Positions 1 to 6,550 of a stretch of 15,376 nt of DNA are shown one piece after another. The notes under the pieces are model-generated. The model was not told where the DNA came from. It searched no databases and saw only the letters and a list, made by a program, of their open reading frames with translations. The DNA comes from an uncultured Fusobacterium sp. Its GTDB lineage: Bacteria > Fusobacteriota > Fusobacteriia > Fusobacteriales > Fusobacteriaceae. Within the stretch, counting starts at the first letter, position 1; the number at the start of each line of letters is the position of its first letter. The stretch lies in the NCBI GenBank assembly GCA_900541465.1, contig UQJY01000022.1, forward strand, positions 1-15,376, written 5' to 3'. Both the position numbers and the translations under genes were made by a program.

Positions 1-25
1 ATTCTTTTCAGCACTTTTTGTATGA

Positions 26-56
26 GCTGTTAAAAAATGCAACAGCCCCTTTTTTT
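26..56 (+). terminator. Intrinsic terminator of an upstream plus-strand gene
   Basis: GCTGTT (26-31) and AACAGC (41-46) form a 6-bp stem with a 9-nt loop, followed by CCC and a run of seven T (50-56). This is the form of a Rho-independent terminator for a gene that lies left of the window. The stem is short, so the call is moderate. Confidence 0.55.
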
Positions 57-78
57 GCTTAAATAATTTTACTTAAAA

Positions 79-108
79 TTTACATCATTTAAATATACAA
101 TTTATATT
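79..108 (+). promoter_or_regulatory. Putative sigma-70 type promoter of the phytase-like gene
   Basis: A TTTACA -35 box (79-84) lies 18 nt upstream of a TATATT -10 box (103-108); a 17-nt register with TTATAT (102-107) is equally possible. The start codon follows at 143. The spacer and -10 box are covered by a long perfect inverted repeat, so the promoter looks repressible. Inferred from sequence only. Confidence 0.5.
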
Positions 109-116
109 TAAATGAT
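84..116. promoter_or_regulatory. 14-bp perfect inverted repeat, probable operator
   Basis: The left arm ATCATTTAAATATA (84-97) and right arm TATATTTAAATGAT (103-116) are exact reverse complements separated by CAATT. The repeat covers the spacer and -10 region of the promoter of the phytase-like gene and ends about 26 nt before its start codon. The expected transcription start is near or just after the right arm, so a DNA-binding dimer site is more likely than an RNA hairpin. I do not recognise it as a clear Fur, PerR, Rex or NrdR box. The cognate regulator is unknown. Confidence 0.6.
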
Positions 117-142
117 ATTCTGCATATAAGAGGTGATGAAAA

Positions 143-1456
143 ATGAAAAAAATAATTTTTTTAAGTATGCTTATAAGTACAATGATATATGCAGAGGCTG
201 TAAATGTAAAAAAATATATTGTAAACTCTGGTGATTATAAAATAACTTACGATGGAGAGGAAAGAGAATTTATAACAGGGATAACTCCGGGATATGGTTC
301 AGCTTTAACGTTTAAAGGAGAGGATAAAGACGGAAATTTAGAATTTTATGCTGTAACAGACAGAGGTCCAAACGGAGATATTCCAAAATATATTGAAAAC
401 GGCAAAGAAACAGCAGGAAAATTTTTCCCTGTGCCTGATTTTACTCCAAGTATAGGTGTAATAAAAGTAAAAAGAAATAAAGCAGAGATTGTAGACAGCA
501 TTCCTTTAAGAAATAGTTTTGGAGAAAAAATTTCAGGAAGAGTTATTCCAAAAGGTCTTTTAGGTACAACAGGAGAAATTCCTTTAAACTATGATATGAG
601 CAGATTAAATAATGATATTGACGGCTTGGATACTGAGGGGATTGCAGTTGATAAAAATGGAAACTTCTGGTTATGTGATGAGTATGGTCCTTTTATTGTT
701 AAGGCAGATAAGCATGGAAAAACAATAGAAAAATACGGACCTAAAGAAGGACTTCCTGAAATATTAAAATATAGAGTTCCAAACAGAGGATTTGAAGGTA
801 TTACTATAGATGAAAAAGGATATGTTTATGCAGCGGTGCAAAGTCCTCTGGATATAAACGGTGAAACTAAAAAAACTGCAGGATATACAAGAATAATAAA
901 ATTTAATCCTGAAACAAAAGAAAGTGTGATGTATGCTTATCCAGTGGATAAAGGATATAAAAATTTTGGAGTAGCTAAAATAGGAGATATTTGCTCAGTA
1001 GGAAACGGAAAATTTTTAGTAATTGAGCAGGGAAAACAAAATGGAAAAATGCAGAATCTTATTTATATGATAGATATAAATGGAGCAGATGAAATAGAAA
1101 ATAATGGAGACCTTGAATATGGAAAACTAAAAAAATTAAATCCTGCAAAAAAAGAACTTGTTCTTGATTTGAGAAAATATGGCTGGGATATAGAAAAAGC
1201 AGAGGGGTTAACTGTTTTGCCAGATGGAAAAACAATAGCAGTTGTAAATGATAATGATTTTGGAATAGCAACAAAAATAGAAGATCCTGACCATATTGAT
1301 TCTGAGATGGAAGACTATATTTATGACGGAAATAAAAAAGAATTTACTTATAAAGGAAAAACTGCTCCTAAAGCTAAAGTGATAATGACACAAAACAGCA
1401 AATCAGAAAGAGAAAGCAAGATTTGGCTATTTGAAATGGATAAAAAAATAAAATAG
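143..1456 (+). CDS. Secreted phytase-like (esterase-like activity of phytase) beta-propeller protein
   Basis: This 437-residue protein resembles the 'esterase-like activity of phytase' family (PF13449/COG4222 type). It has an N-terminal signal peptide (Lys-Lys, a hydrophobic core, likely cleavage near residues 17-19) and no lipobox cysteine, so it is probably periplasmic or secreted. Family-like segments are an early TDRGPNGD motif (about residues 72-79) and later repeated propeller-like motifs: DTEGIAVDKNGNFWLCDEYG, RGFEGITIDEKG and AEGLTVLPDGK. The start is fixed by AGAGGTGAT just upstream of the ATG. It is preceded by a terminator and a promoter overlapped by a long palindrome, and followed 67 nt later by a separate small gene. 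The natural substrate of this family is poorly defined; phosphate-ester hydrolysis is a family-name inference, not something visible here. The fold and family are fairly sure, the reaction is not. Confidence 0.78.
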   Translation: MKKIIFLSMLISTMIYAEAVNVKKYIVNSGDYKITYDGEEREFITGITPGYGSALTFKGEDKDGNLEFYAVTDRGPNGDIPKYIENGKETAGKFFPVPDFTPSIGVIKVKRNKAEIVDSIPLRNSFGEKISGRVIPKGLLGTTGEIPLNYDMSRLNNDIDGLDTEGIAVDKNGNFWLCDEYGPFIVKADKHGKTIEKYGPKEGLPEILKYRVPNRGFEGITIDEKGYVYAAVQSPLDINGETKKTAGYTRIIKFNPETKESVMYAYPVDKGYKNFGVAKIGDICSVGNGKFLVIEQGKQNGKMQNLIYMIDINGADEIENNGDLEYGKLKKLNPAKKELVLDLRKYGWDIEKAEGLTVLPDGKTIAVVNDNDFGIATKIEDPDHIDSEMEDYIYDGNKKEFTYKGKTAPKAKVIMTQNSKSERESKIWLFEMDKKIK

Positions 1457-1459
1457 ATG

Positions 1460-1488
1460 TTGAACTGTCTTGGTAAAAAATATAAAAT
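1460..1488 (+). promoter_or_regulatory. Promoter of the small Tyr/Gly-rich gene
   Basis: TTGAAC (1460-1465) and TAAAAT (1483-1488) are separated by exactly 17 nt, about 35 nt upstream of the ATG at 1524. This suggests the small gene can be transcribed separately from the upstream phytase-like gene, although no terminator separates the two. Confidence 0.55.
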
Positions 1489-1523
1489 ATAAGTAATACT
1501 AGATAAAAGGCAGTGAAGTTATA

Positions 1524-1760
1524 ATGAATAGAAAAAATTATGGATATGGTTCTTATTTTGAAAATGGAAAATTTTATGACAAAGATGGAAAAGAGATTAC
1601 AGATATAAAATCTTTTTATGCAGCCTGCAAGAAAAAATATTCTAAAACTTTCAAAACTAACAGCAAAAAGAAATATGGCTATGGTGGAGATGGAAGTTAT
1701 GAAAGAAAAGAATATATGGAAAAAAGTTCTGTTAAAATAGAATATCCAGATAATTTATAA
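1524..1760 (+). CDS. Small Tyr/Gly/Lys-rich protein of unknown function
   Basis: This is a 78-residue protein that I do not recognise. It has no signal peptide or membrane segment and is basic and rich in Lys, Tyr and Gly. Two similar segments, YGYGSYFENG (residues 7-16) and YGYGGDGSYE (about 51-60), flank a middle region with FYDKDGKEITD and a lysine-rich stretch holding the only cysteine. Reality as a gene is supported by an appropriately spaced promoter upstream, an AAAGG element before the ATG (spacing rather long, about 13 nt), codon use like the neighbours, and a strong terminator 29 nt after the stop. It sits alone between the phytase-like gene and convergent rpsR, so context gives no functional clue. 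Confidence 0.65.
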   Translation: MNRKNYGYGSYFENGKFYDKDGKEITDIKSFYAACKKKYSKTFKTNSKKKYGYGGDGSYERKEYMEKSSVKIEYPDNL

Positions 1761-1788
1761 AATATTAAAATAAAAAAATCACTATATG

Positions 1789-1835
1789 CTGCACCTAAAA
1801 TCTTAAAAAACTAAAATTTTAGGTGTAGTTTTTTT
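1789..1835 (+). terminator. Strong intrinsic terminator after the small gene
   Basis: CTGCACCTAAAAT (1789-1801) pairs with ATTTTAGGTGTAG (1816-1828). The 13-bp stem has one G-U pair and is followed by a run of T (1829-1835). It ends plus-strand transcription from the small gene and possibly from the phytase-like gene. Confidence 0.85.
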
Positions 1836-1865
1836 ATCTTTTATAAATGCATAATTAAGTGTTAC

Positions 1866-1896
1866 AAAAAAAGAGATGAATAATCATCTCTTTTTT
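1866..1896 (-). terminator. Bidirectional terminator downstream of rpsR
   Basis: GAGATGA (1873-1879) and TCATCTC (1884-1890) form a perfect stem with an ATAA loop, extended by six A-T pairs (1867-1872 with 1891-1896). On the minus strand it ends in a T run directly after rpsR. On the plus strand it also has a T run, backing up the terminator at 1789-1835 between the converging genes. Confidence 0.85.
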
Positions 1897-1904
1897 ATGT
1901 GAAA

Positions 1905-2123
1905 TTATCTTTCTGTTCTTGTGTAAGGAATTAAAGCAATATTTCTAGCTCTTTTTATAGCTTTAGCTATTTTTCTTTGTAACTTAGCATTAGCACCTGT
2001 TACTCTAGAAGGATTGATTCTTCCTTTATCAGAAACAAATCTTTTTAAAAGATCAACGTTTTTATAATCAATTTCTTCTGCTTTAACTCTTAATTTTGCT
2101 CTTCTTCTTCTGAATTCAGCCAT
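1905..2123 (-). CDS. rpsR: 30S ribosomal protein S18
   Basis: This 72-residue basic protein is typical S18: an Arg-rich N-terminus, then the core '[21 protein letters not shown]' region followed by [21 protein letters not shown]18 binds the 30S platform as a heterodimer with S6 next to 16S rRNA. The start is set by AAAGGAGGT eight bases before ATG. The gene follows rpsF by 57 nt without the ssb gene that lies between them in many bacteria. The pair is presumably one transcript from the promoter at 2532-2560, ending at the hairpin just past the stop. Confidence 0.97.
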   Translation of the reverse strand: MAEFRRRRAKLRVKAEEIDYKNVDLLKRFVSDKGRINPSRVTGANAKLQRKIAKAIKRARNIALIPYTRTER

Positions 2124-2180
2124 TTTAAATACCTCCTTTTTGAAATAAACTTTTGATACTGTGATTAAGTCTTATAGAAA

Positions 2181-2465
2181 TTAGTCTTGTTTTACGATGA
2201 TATATCTCATAACTTCTTCAGTTATGTTAAGTTTTCTTTCTACTTCAACTAATCTTGTACCGTCCATTTCTAAAGTAGTTAGTACATAAAATCCTGTTTT
2301 CTTTTTGTCGATAGGATAAGCTAACTTTCTTTCTCCCCATTTTTCAGTTTTAGTAAGAGCTGCTCCAGATTCAGTTAATATAGCATCAACTTTAGCTATA
2401 ACTGCATCTCTTCCCTCTTCTAATATAGTTGGGTTGATGATGTACATAATTTCGTATTTAGTCAT
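2181..2465 (-). CDS. rpsF: 30S ribosomal protein S6
   Basis: This 94-residue protein matches S6: the N-terminal strand TKYEIMYIINPT, KTEKWGERKLAYPIDKKKTGFYV in the middle, and the C-terminal EVMRYIIVKQD. It lacks the acidic tail of the longer E. coli form and is close to the B. subtilis length. S6 partners S18 in the small subunit. The assigned ATG lies 10 nt after GGAGG, unusually far; a closer out-of-frame ATG opens a four-codon ORF (2458-2472) that runs over this start. The gene has its own promoter and a structured leader that could be an S6:S18 autoregulatory target. It lies downstream of ftsZ with no clear terminator between, so read-through from the dcw operon is possible. Confidence 0.97.
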   Translation of the reverse strand: MTKYEIMYIINPTILEEGRDAVIAKVDAILTESGAALTKTEKWGERKLAYPIDKKKTGFYVLTTLEMDGTRLVEVERKLNITEEVMRYIIVKQD

Positions 2466-2472
2466 TCGTCAT
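2458..2472 (-). other. Four-codon upstream ORF overlapping the rpsF start
   Basis: After GGAGG the first ATG on the minus strand reads ATG ACG AAT GAC TAA (MTND, stop). It begins 7 nt before the rpsF ATG in another frame and stops inside the second to third rpsF codons. Its spacing from the Shine-Dalgarno element (3 nt from the nearest GGAGG, 6 nt from the upstream GGGAGG) is at least as good as that of rpsF (10-13 nt). The sequence is certain; translation is speculative. Confidence 0.35.
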
Positions 2473-2494
2473 TTACCTCCTCCCTATGGTTTTA

Positions 2495-2529
2495 GCCCAA
2501 AAAACTTTTGTTCTTGAGCAGGGCAAGAA
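2495..2529 (-). promoter_or_regulatory. Structured rpsF leader, possible S6:S18 autoregulatory element
   Basis: Just after the predicted transcription start, TTCTTG (2524-2529) pairs with CAAGAA (2511-2516) around a CCCTGCT loop. The loop CCC could pair with GGG of GGGC (2495-2498), giving a pseudoknot-like fold. rpsF leaders in many bacteria bind the S6:S18 complex through a structured motif with a conserved CCG. I see CCC in the loop rather than a clear CCG, so assignment to that family is only suggestive. Confidence 0.3.
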
Positions 2530-2531
2530 TT

Positions 2532-2560
2532 ATTATACCATACCGTTCTTTTATTTTCAA
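2532..2560 (-). promoter_or_regulatory. Extended -10 promoter of rpsF-rpsR
   Basis: On the minus strand TTGAAA (2555-2560) is followed after exactly 17 nt by TATAAT (2532-2537), with a TGG extension just upstream of the -10. It lies in the 120-nt gap between the ftsZ stop and rpsF, and predicts a leader of about 60 nt. Confidence 0.8.
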
Positions 2561-2585
2561 TATTTTTTTGCAAATTTTTATCTAT

Positions 2586-3656
2586 TTATTTACTGCTTCT
2601 TATCCAAGGCGGAAGATCAAGCTCTATTCTTTTTTCTTCAGCATCTTCCTTGCTTTCTTCTTTCTGTTCTTCAGTTTTATTTATAGCAACATTTATAAAA
2701 GGTTCATTTTTTTCAACTGTATCAACAAAGTTGTTAGCTATAATTGTAACTTGAATTCCATCTTTTAAATCTTCGTTTAAGTTTACTCCGAACATAACGT
2801 CGTCTGCACTCTTACCAGCTGCATCTTTTACTATATTTGCAATAGATTGTGCTTCCATAAGAGTAAGGTCAGATGACCCTGCTATATTAAGAAGTATTTT
2901 ACTTGCTCCTGAAATTGATTTTTCAAGAAGCGGAGACATTAAAGCTTTTTCAGTAGCTTTTATAGCTCTGTTTTCCCCTTCTCCTTCTCCAAATCCAAGC
3001 ACAGCTATTCCTGAATTCTGCATAGTTGTTTTTATATCAGCAAAGTCAAGGTTAATCAGACCATTTCCAATCATAAGATCTGCTACACCTTTTATTCCTA
3101 TTTTTAAAATATTATTAGCTTCTTTAAAAGCATTTTGAAGTGTTATTGTTTTATCGGGAAGTTCAAACAATTTATCATTTGGAATTACAACAAGAGAGTC
3201 TACAAACTCCTTAAGCTCTTCTATTCCTTTTTCAGCATTGGCTCTTCTTTTTCCCCCTTCAAATCCGAAAGGTTTTGTTACTATACCAACTGTAAGAACC
3301 CCTAATTCTTTAGCTATTTTTGCAATAACCGGAGATGAACCTGTTCCTGTTCCTCCACCCATTCCTGCAGTGATAAAAAGCATATCTGTATCTTCAAGAA
3401 GCTGTTTTAATTTTTCTAAATCTTCTTCTGCTGATTGTTTTCCTATTTCAGGATTTGCACCTGCTCCAAGTCCTCTTGTAAGTTTTTCTCCAAGCTGAAT
3501 TCTCACATCAGCAAGAGATTTTCCTAAATCTTGTGCATCTGTGTTTGCAGCTATAAATTCAACACCAGATACTCCAGCTGAAATCATATCATTGATTGCA
3601 TTTCCTCCTGCTCCACCAGCACCAAGAACTTTTATTTTTACGATATTGTTCTCCAT
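2586..3656 (-). CDS. ftsZ: Cell division protein FtsZ (tubulin-like GTPase)
   Basis: FtsZ polymerises with GTP at mid-cell into the Z ring that recruits the divisome. The 356-residue protein has the N-terminal nucleotide-binding GAGGAGGNA segment (residues 12-20), the tubulin signature GGGTGTG (100-106) and the T7-loop NLDFAD (202-207) with the catalytic aspartates. A short charged linker (about residues 323-344, rich in Glu and Lys) follows. The protein ends with the conserved peptide LDLPPWIR (346-353), which in the family binds FtsA and other partners; Trp replaces the more common Phe or other hydrophobic residue. GGGGAGG lies eight bases before ATG. It follows ftsA by 20 nt as the last gene of the dcw operon. 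Confidence 0.98.
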   Translation of the reverse strand: MENNIVKIKVLGAGGAGGNAINDMISAGVSGVEFIAANTDAQDLGKSLADVRIQLGEKLTRGLGAGANPEIGKQSAEEDLEKLKQLLEDTDMLFITAGMGGGTGTGSSPVIAKIAKELGVLTVGIVTKPFGFEGGKRRANAEKGIEELKEFVDSLVVIPNDKLFELPDKTITLQNAFKEANNILKIGIKGVADLMIGNGLINLDFADIKTTMQNSGIAVLGFGEGEGENRAIKATEKALMSPLLEKSISGASKILLNIAGSSDLTLMEAQSIANIVKDAAGKSADDVMFGVNLNEDLKDGIQVTIIANNFVDTVEKNEPFINVAINKTEEQKEESKEDAEEKRIELDLPPWIRSSK

Positions 3657-3676
3657 ATTGTTTTACCTCCCCAGAA

Positions 3677-4948
3677 TTATATAAAGTTAGAAAGCCATTC
3701 TTTTACAGATTTAAATCTCTCTTTTTTTACTTTTGGTTTTTCTTCTGCTTTTTCTTCGTTTATTTTTATACTTTCTTTTAATAAATTTTCCTGCTCTTCT
3801 TTTTTCTTTCTCTCTTTCTCCATTTTGTTATATTCTTTTTCCATAACTTCTAAAAGAATACCAACCACTGCAGACATTTCAGGTTTTACATCTTCAAGTC
3901 CTGCAAGCTGTACAGGAAGAACTCTTTTTACAGAGTAACCAAGATTACTTTTTACGCCTTCAAAAATTTCATCCATTTTTGTAGCTCCACCTGTAAGGTA
4001 TATTCCCTTTCCAAGATACCCTGTAAATCCTGATTCTTCTATTGTCTTTTTGATAAATGTTACCAAATCTCCTGTTCTTGCATCTATAACTTTTCTTATA
4101 TTTCCAATAGAAATATATTTATTGCCGTTTACAGGGAAATTAAAGTCCTGTTTATCTTTAAGCTCTCCTATCTGTCTTATTATTTCTTGAGCATCTGATT
4201 TTGGAATACTGAAAATATATTCCAAGTCGCTTACATAATGCATTCCTCCAAGAGGAAGTGATTTTGCATATATAAGTTTATTATTTTTATAGATTATAAT
4301 GTCTGTTGTTCCCTCTCCTATATCAATAAGGGCAACACCCATTGTTTTATCCTCTTCCATAAGAGTTGCCTTAGCTGAAGCATAAGGATTTAAAACTATA
4401 CTATCCACTTCCAGCTTAGCTCTGTTCACTGCTTCTGTAAGTTCTTCAACTTCTGTTTCATTTACAAAAATAAGATGAACATCTGCCTGAAGCTCTCTTC
4501 CAGTAAGTCCCACAGGATTTTTTACAATTCCTGAGTTATTGACTCTTATATTATACATTTCACTTTCTAAAACCTGTTCAGATTTTTGTTTTAACTCTTT
4601 TTCTGCTGTAAGAAAAAGTTCTGTAATATGAGAGTTTGTAATAACTTTTTCTTCATCAAAACTCAATCTTATGTTTTTTGTTCTTGAATATATATTTGTT
4701 CCACCTATACCCAAGATTACTTTTTTAACTTCAAACCCTGTTGCTGTTTCCATCTCTCTCACAGCATCAGCTATACTTTCACTCAGATAAATCTGGTTTT
4801 CTATCACATTTTTTCTTATTCCCCTGCTTGGAACTTCCACATATTTAAGCACTCTAAGTTTTTCACCATAGTTGCTCAGCTCTCCTGCAAGCATTTTAAT
4901 TTTGGAATTTCCTACATCCAGGATAAATTTTATAATACTATCTTCCAT
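3677..4948 (-). CDS. ftsA: Cell division protein FtsA (actin-like membrane tether)
   Basis: FtsA is an actin-fold ATP-binding protein that anchors FtsZ to the membrane. Visible elements are the phosphate-1 motif DVGNSKIKMLAGE (residues 11-23), a 1C/SHS2 region at about 85-165, phosphate-2 DIGEGTTD (209-216) and the adenosine motif YLTGGATKM (317-325). A highly charged Lys/Glu linker (about 371-409) leads to a C-terminal amphipathic helix RFKSVKEWLSNFI (411-423), the membrane-targeting sequence. The start overlaps the end of ftsQ by 11 nt, and its GGAGG lies within ftsQ codons, so the two are probably translationally coupled. ftsZ follows 20 nt later. Confidence 0.97.
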   Translation of the reverse strand: MEDSIIKFILDVGNSKIKMLAGELSNYGEKLRVLKYVEVPSRGIRKNVIENQIYLSESIADAVREMETATGFEVKKVILGIGGTNIYSRTKNIRLSFDEEKVITNSHITELFLTAEKELKQKSEQVLESEMYNIRVNNSGIVKNPVGLTGRELQADVHLIFVNETEVEELTEAVNRAKLEVDSIVLNPYASAKATLMEEDKTMGVALIDIGEGTTDIIIYKNNKLIYAKSLPLGGMHYVSDLEYIFSIPKSDAQEIIRQIGELKDKQDFNFPVNGNKYISIGNIRKVIDARTGDLVTFIKKTIEESGFTGYLGKGIYLTGGATKMDEIFEGVKSNLGYSVKRVLPVQLAGLEDVKPEMSAVVGILLEVMEKEYNKMEKERKKKEEQENLLKESIKINEEKAEEKPKVKKERFKSVKEWLSNFI

Positions 4949-5639
4949 TTTTATCCTCCATATATTTTACTATATAATCTTCATAGCGAAGATCCATATA
5001 ATCTATTTTTTTCCTGCTTGACAAATCAAAGAAAAGATAACTTCCCGTATCATATTTTTCTTTGGTCACATTTTTATCTGTTTTTATCACAGCGCCATCT
5101 GAAAGAACTATTTTTATCATTTTTTTATTTTCTGTATATATCTGTGATATTATATCTTTAAAATCAGTTGCTTCTGCCTTATCAAGCACTCCTAAAATTG
5201 CTTCTATTTCTTCTTCAGAATCTGCAACTATAAAAGGAAAATCCCTCTTTTTTAAATCATTCAGATAACCGTAAATTTTTCCCTCTTTGTCAAGAAGATA
5301 GATATTCTTTTTATACTGAAGATAGTATTTTGGCTCTCTCTCTTCTACTGATATTAAAATTCCATTGAGAGAATTTCTTTTTACAGAAACCTTCTGCACT
5401 CTTACATCTTCAGATATTTTCTTTTTAATATCTCCAAGATTTATATCATTTATATTTTTGCTAATAATCTGCTCTTTTAGAGGTTCAAAACTTTTTTCAA
5501 GTTTTTCTGAAGCCCCCTCAATTTTTATATTTTTTATTTCAAACACAGATTTTTTGAGAAAAAACCTATCTGTTTTAATTACTCCCAGTGTAAAAAGAGT
5601 TATTAAAGCTATTCTAAAGATTAATTTCAACAAAACCAC
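4938..5639 (-). CDS. ftsQ: Cell division protein FtsQ/DivIB (POTRA domain)
   Basis: A bitopic inner-membrane divisome protein that links cytoplasmic FtsA/FtsZ with periplasmic septal synthesis. Of 233 residues, the first 20 or so form a membrane segment after a short cytoplasmic tail. A POTRA domain follows (FEIKNIKIEGA to ILISVEEREPKYYLQY, about residues 33-107), then the beta domain with YLLDKEGKIYGYL. The start is uncertain: the longest frame begins with GTG, but an AGGTGG element lies over and after it and is better spaced (5 nt) for the second of two TTG codons, whose ATC-rich product would begin MKLIFRIALITL (start 5630). It follows ddl by 23 nt and overlaps ftsA by 11 nt. Sequence conservation of this family is low; the operon position makes the call firm. 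Confidence 0.9.
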   Translation of the reverse strand: MVLLKLIFRIALITLFTLGVIKTDRFFLKKSVFEIKNIKIEGASEKLEKSFEPLKEQIISKNINDINLGDIKKKISEDVRVQKVSVKRNSLNGILISVEEREPKYYLQYKKNIYLLDKEGKIYGYLNDLKKRDFPFIVADSEEEIEAILGVLDKAEATDFKDIISQIYTENKKMIKIVLSDGAVIKTDKNVTKEKYDTGSYLFFDLSSRKKIDYMDLRYEDYIVKYMEDKNGR

Positions 5640-5662
5640 CTGTCTCTTTAATTATCCATTAT

Positions 5663-6532
5663 TTATCTAAATTTTTCAACAATTTTTCTTGTAATGTCAT
5701 CAAAAGTATATCCTTTAAGTGTTGCCAGTTTTGGAACAAGGCTTGTTTCTGTCATTCCGGGACAGCTGTTTACTTCCAAGAAATATAATTCTCCGTCTTT
5801 TAAAATGAAATCGCTTCTTGAAACCCCTTTCATTTTTAAGCTATTATGAATTATTGTAGCATATTCCATGGCTTCTTGGTAGGATTTTTCACTTATTTTT
5901 GCAGGATATTCATATTCTGTCATCCCTGCTGTGTATTTTGATTTATAGTCATAAAGACCAATCTTTGGAGTTATTTTTAATACTCCAAGAGGCTCTCCCT
6001 CTAAAACACCTACTGTAAGTTCTTCACCTTTTATAAATTCTTCTATAACAAGATCTTTATCTCCTGATTTTTCTACTGCATTTAAAAGTTCTTCTTTATT
6101 ATGGCAGATATATAAACCAACTGTTGAACCTTCTGTTGACGGTTTTACAACAACAGGAAATTTGTCTATATTTTCAAGATTTTCTCTTGTATAAGATTTT
6201 GGTGTTCTCACGCCAACTGCCTGTGCTATTTTTTTGGTAAGGTCTTTATCCATTGAAACAGCACTTGAAATCATTCCGCACCCAGTATATTTTTTTCCAA
6301 GTATATCAAGAAGTCCTTGAATTCTTCCGTCCTCTCCATACTCTCCGTGAAGTGCAAGATAAGCTAAATCATATTCATTTTCAATAAATGCTGTAAGTAA
6401 ATTATTTTTATCAAGAGTTACACCATAAGCATCATAACCCTGTCTTATTAAACTATTAAGTATTGCTGTTCCTGTTCTTACAGAAACTTCTTTTTCAGAA
6501 GATATTCCCCCCATAAAAACTGCTATCTTCAT
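5663..6532 (-). CDS. ddl: D-alanine--D-alanine ligase
   Basis: An ATP-grasp enzyme joining two D-alanines to make the dipeptide that MurF adds to the peptidoglycan precursor. The 289-residue protein is of the short DdlB type. It shows GGISSEKEVS (residues 8-17), HGEYGEDGRIQG (62-73), KPSTEGSTVG (130-139), the omega-loop YDYKSKY (194-200) and the metal-binding LEVNSCPGMT (252-261). By alignment with E. coli DdlB the active-site triad is Glu13, Ser136 and Tyr200; retention of the Tyr fits D-Ala-D-Ala rather than D-Ala-D-Lac formation. An AAGGGAAG element precedes ATG. It lies 18 nt after murB and 23 nt before ftsQ. Confidence 0.97.
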   Translation of the reverse strand: MKIAVFMGGISSEKEVSVRTGTAILNSLIRQGYDAYGVTLDKNNLLTAFIENEYDLAYLALHGEYGEDGRIQGLLDILGKKYTGCGMISSAVSMDKDLTKKIAQAVGVRTPKSYTRENLENIDKFPVVVKPSTEGSTVGLYICHNKEELLNAVEKSGDKDLVIEEFIKGEELTVGVLEGEPLGVLKITPKIGLYDYKSKYTAGMTEYEYPAKISEKSYQEAMEYATIIHNSLKMKGVSRSDFILKDGELYFLEVNSCPGMTETSLVPKLATLKGYTFDDITRKIVEKFR

Positions 6533-6550
6533 ATTTTTTCACTTCCCTTT

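Noticed and set aside
143..1456. Calling the first gene a true phytase
   Set aside because: The resemblance is to the loosely named phytase-like esterase domain, not to histidine-acid or classic beta-propeller phytases with assignable catalytic residues.
2508..3498. Open plus-strand frames opposite ftsZ and its downstream gap
   Set aside because: They lie antisense to a clear ftsZ or in its AT-rich flank, have low-complexity Phe/Ser/Leu-rich products and no ribosome binding sites; they are shadows of the real gene.
5641..5662. Three-codon ORF (ATG GAT AAT TAA) before ftsQ as a regulatory uORF
   Set aside because: No Shine-Dalgarno precedes it, and such tiny frames are common in AT-rich gaps.
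5365..5670. A 101-residue plus-strand frame opposite ftsQ
   Set aside because: It is antisense to ftsQ, Phe/Ile/Ser-rich, without a Shine-Dalgarno or promoter; explained by codon bias of the other strand.
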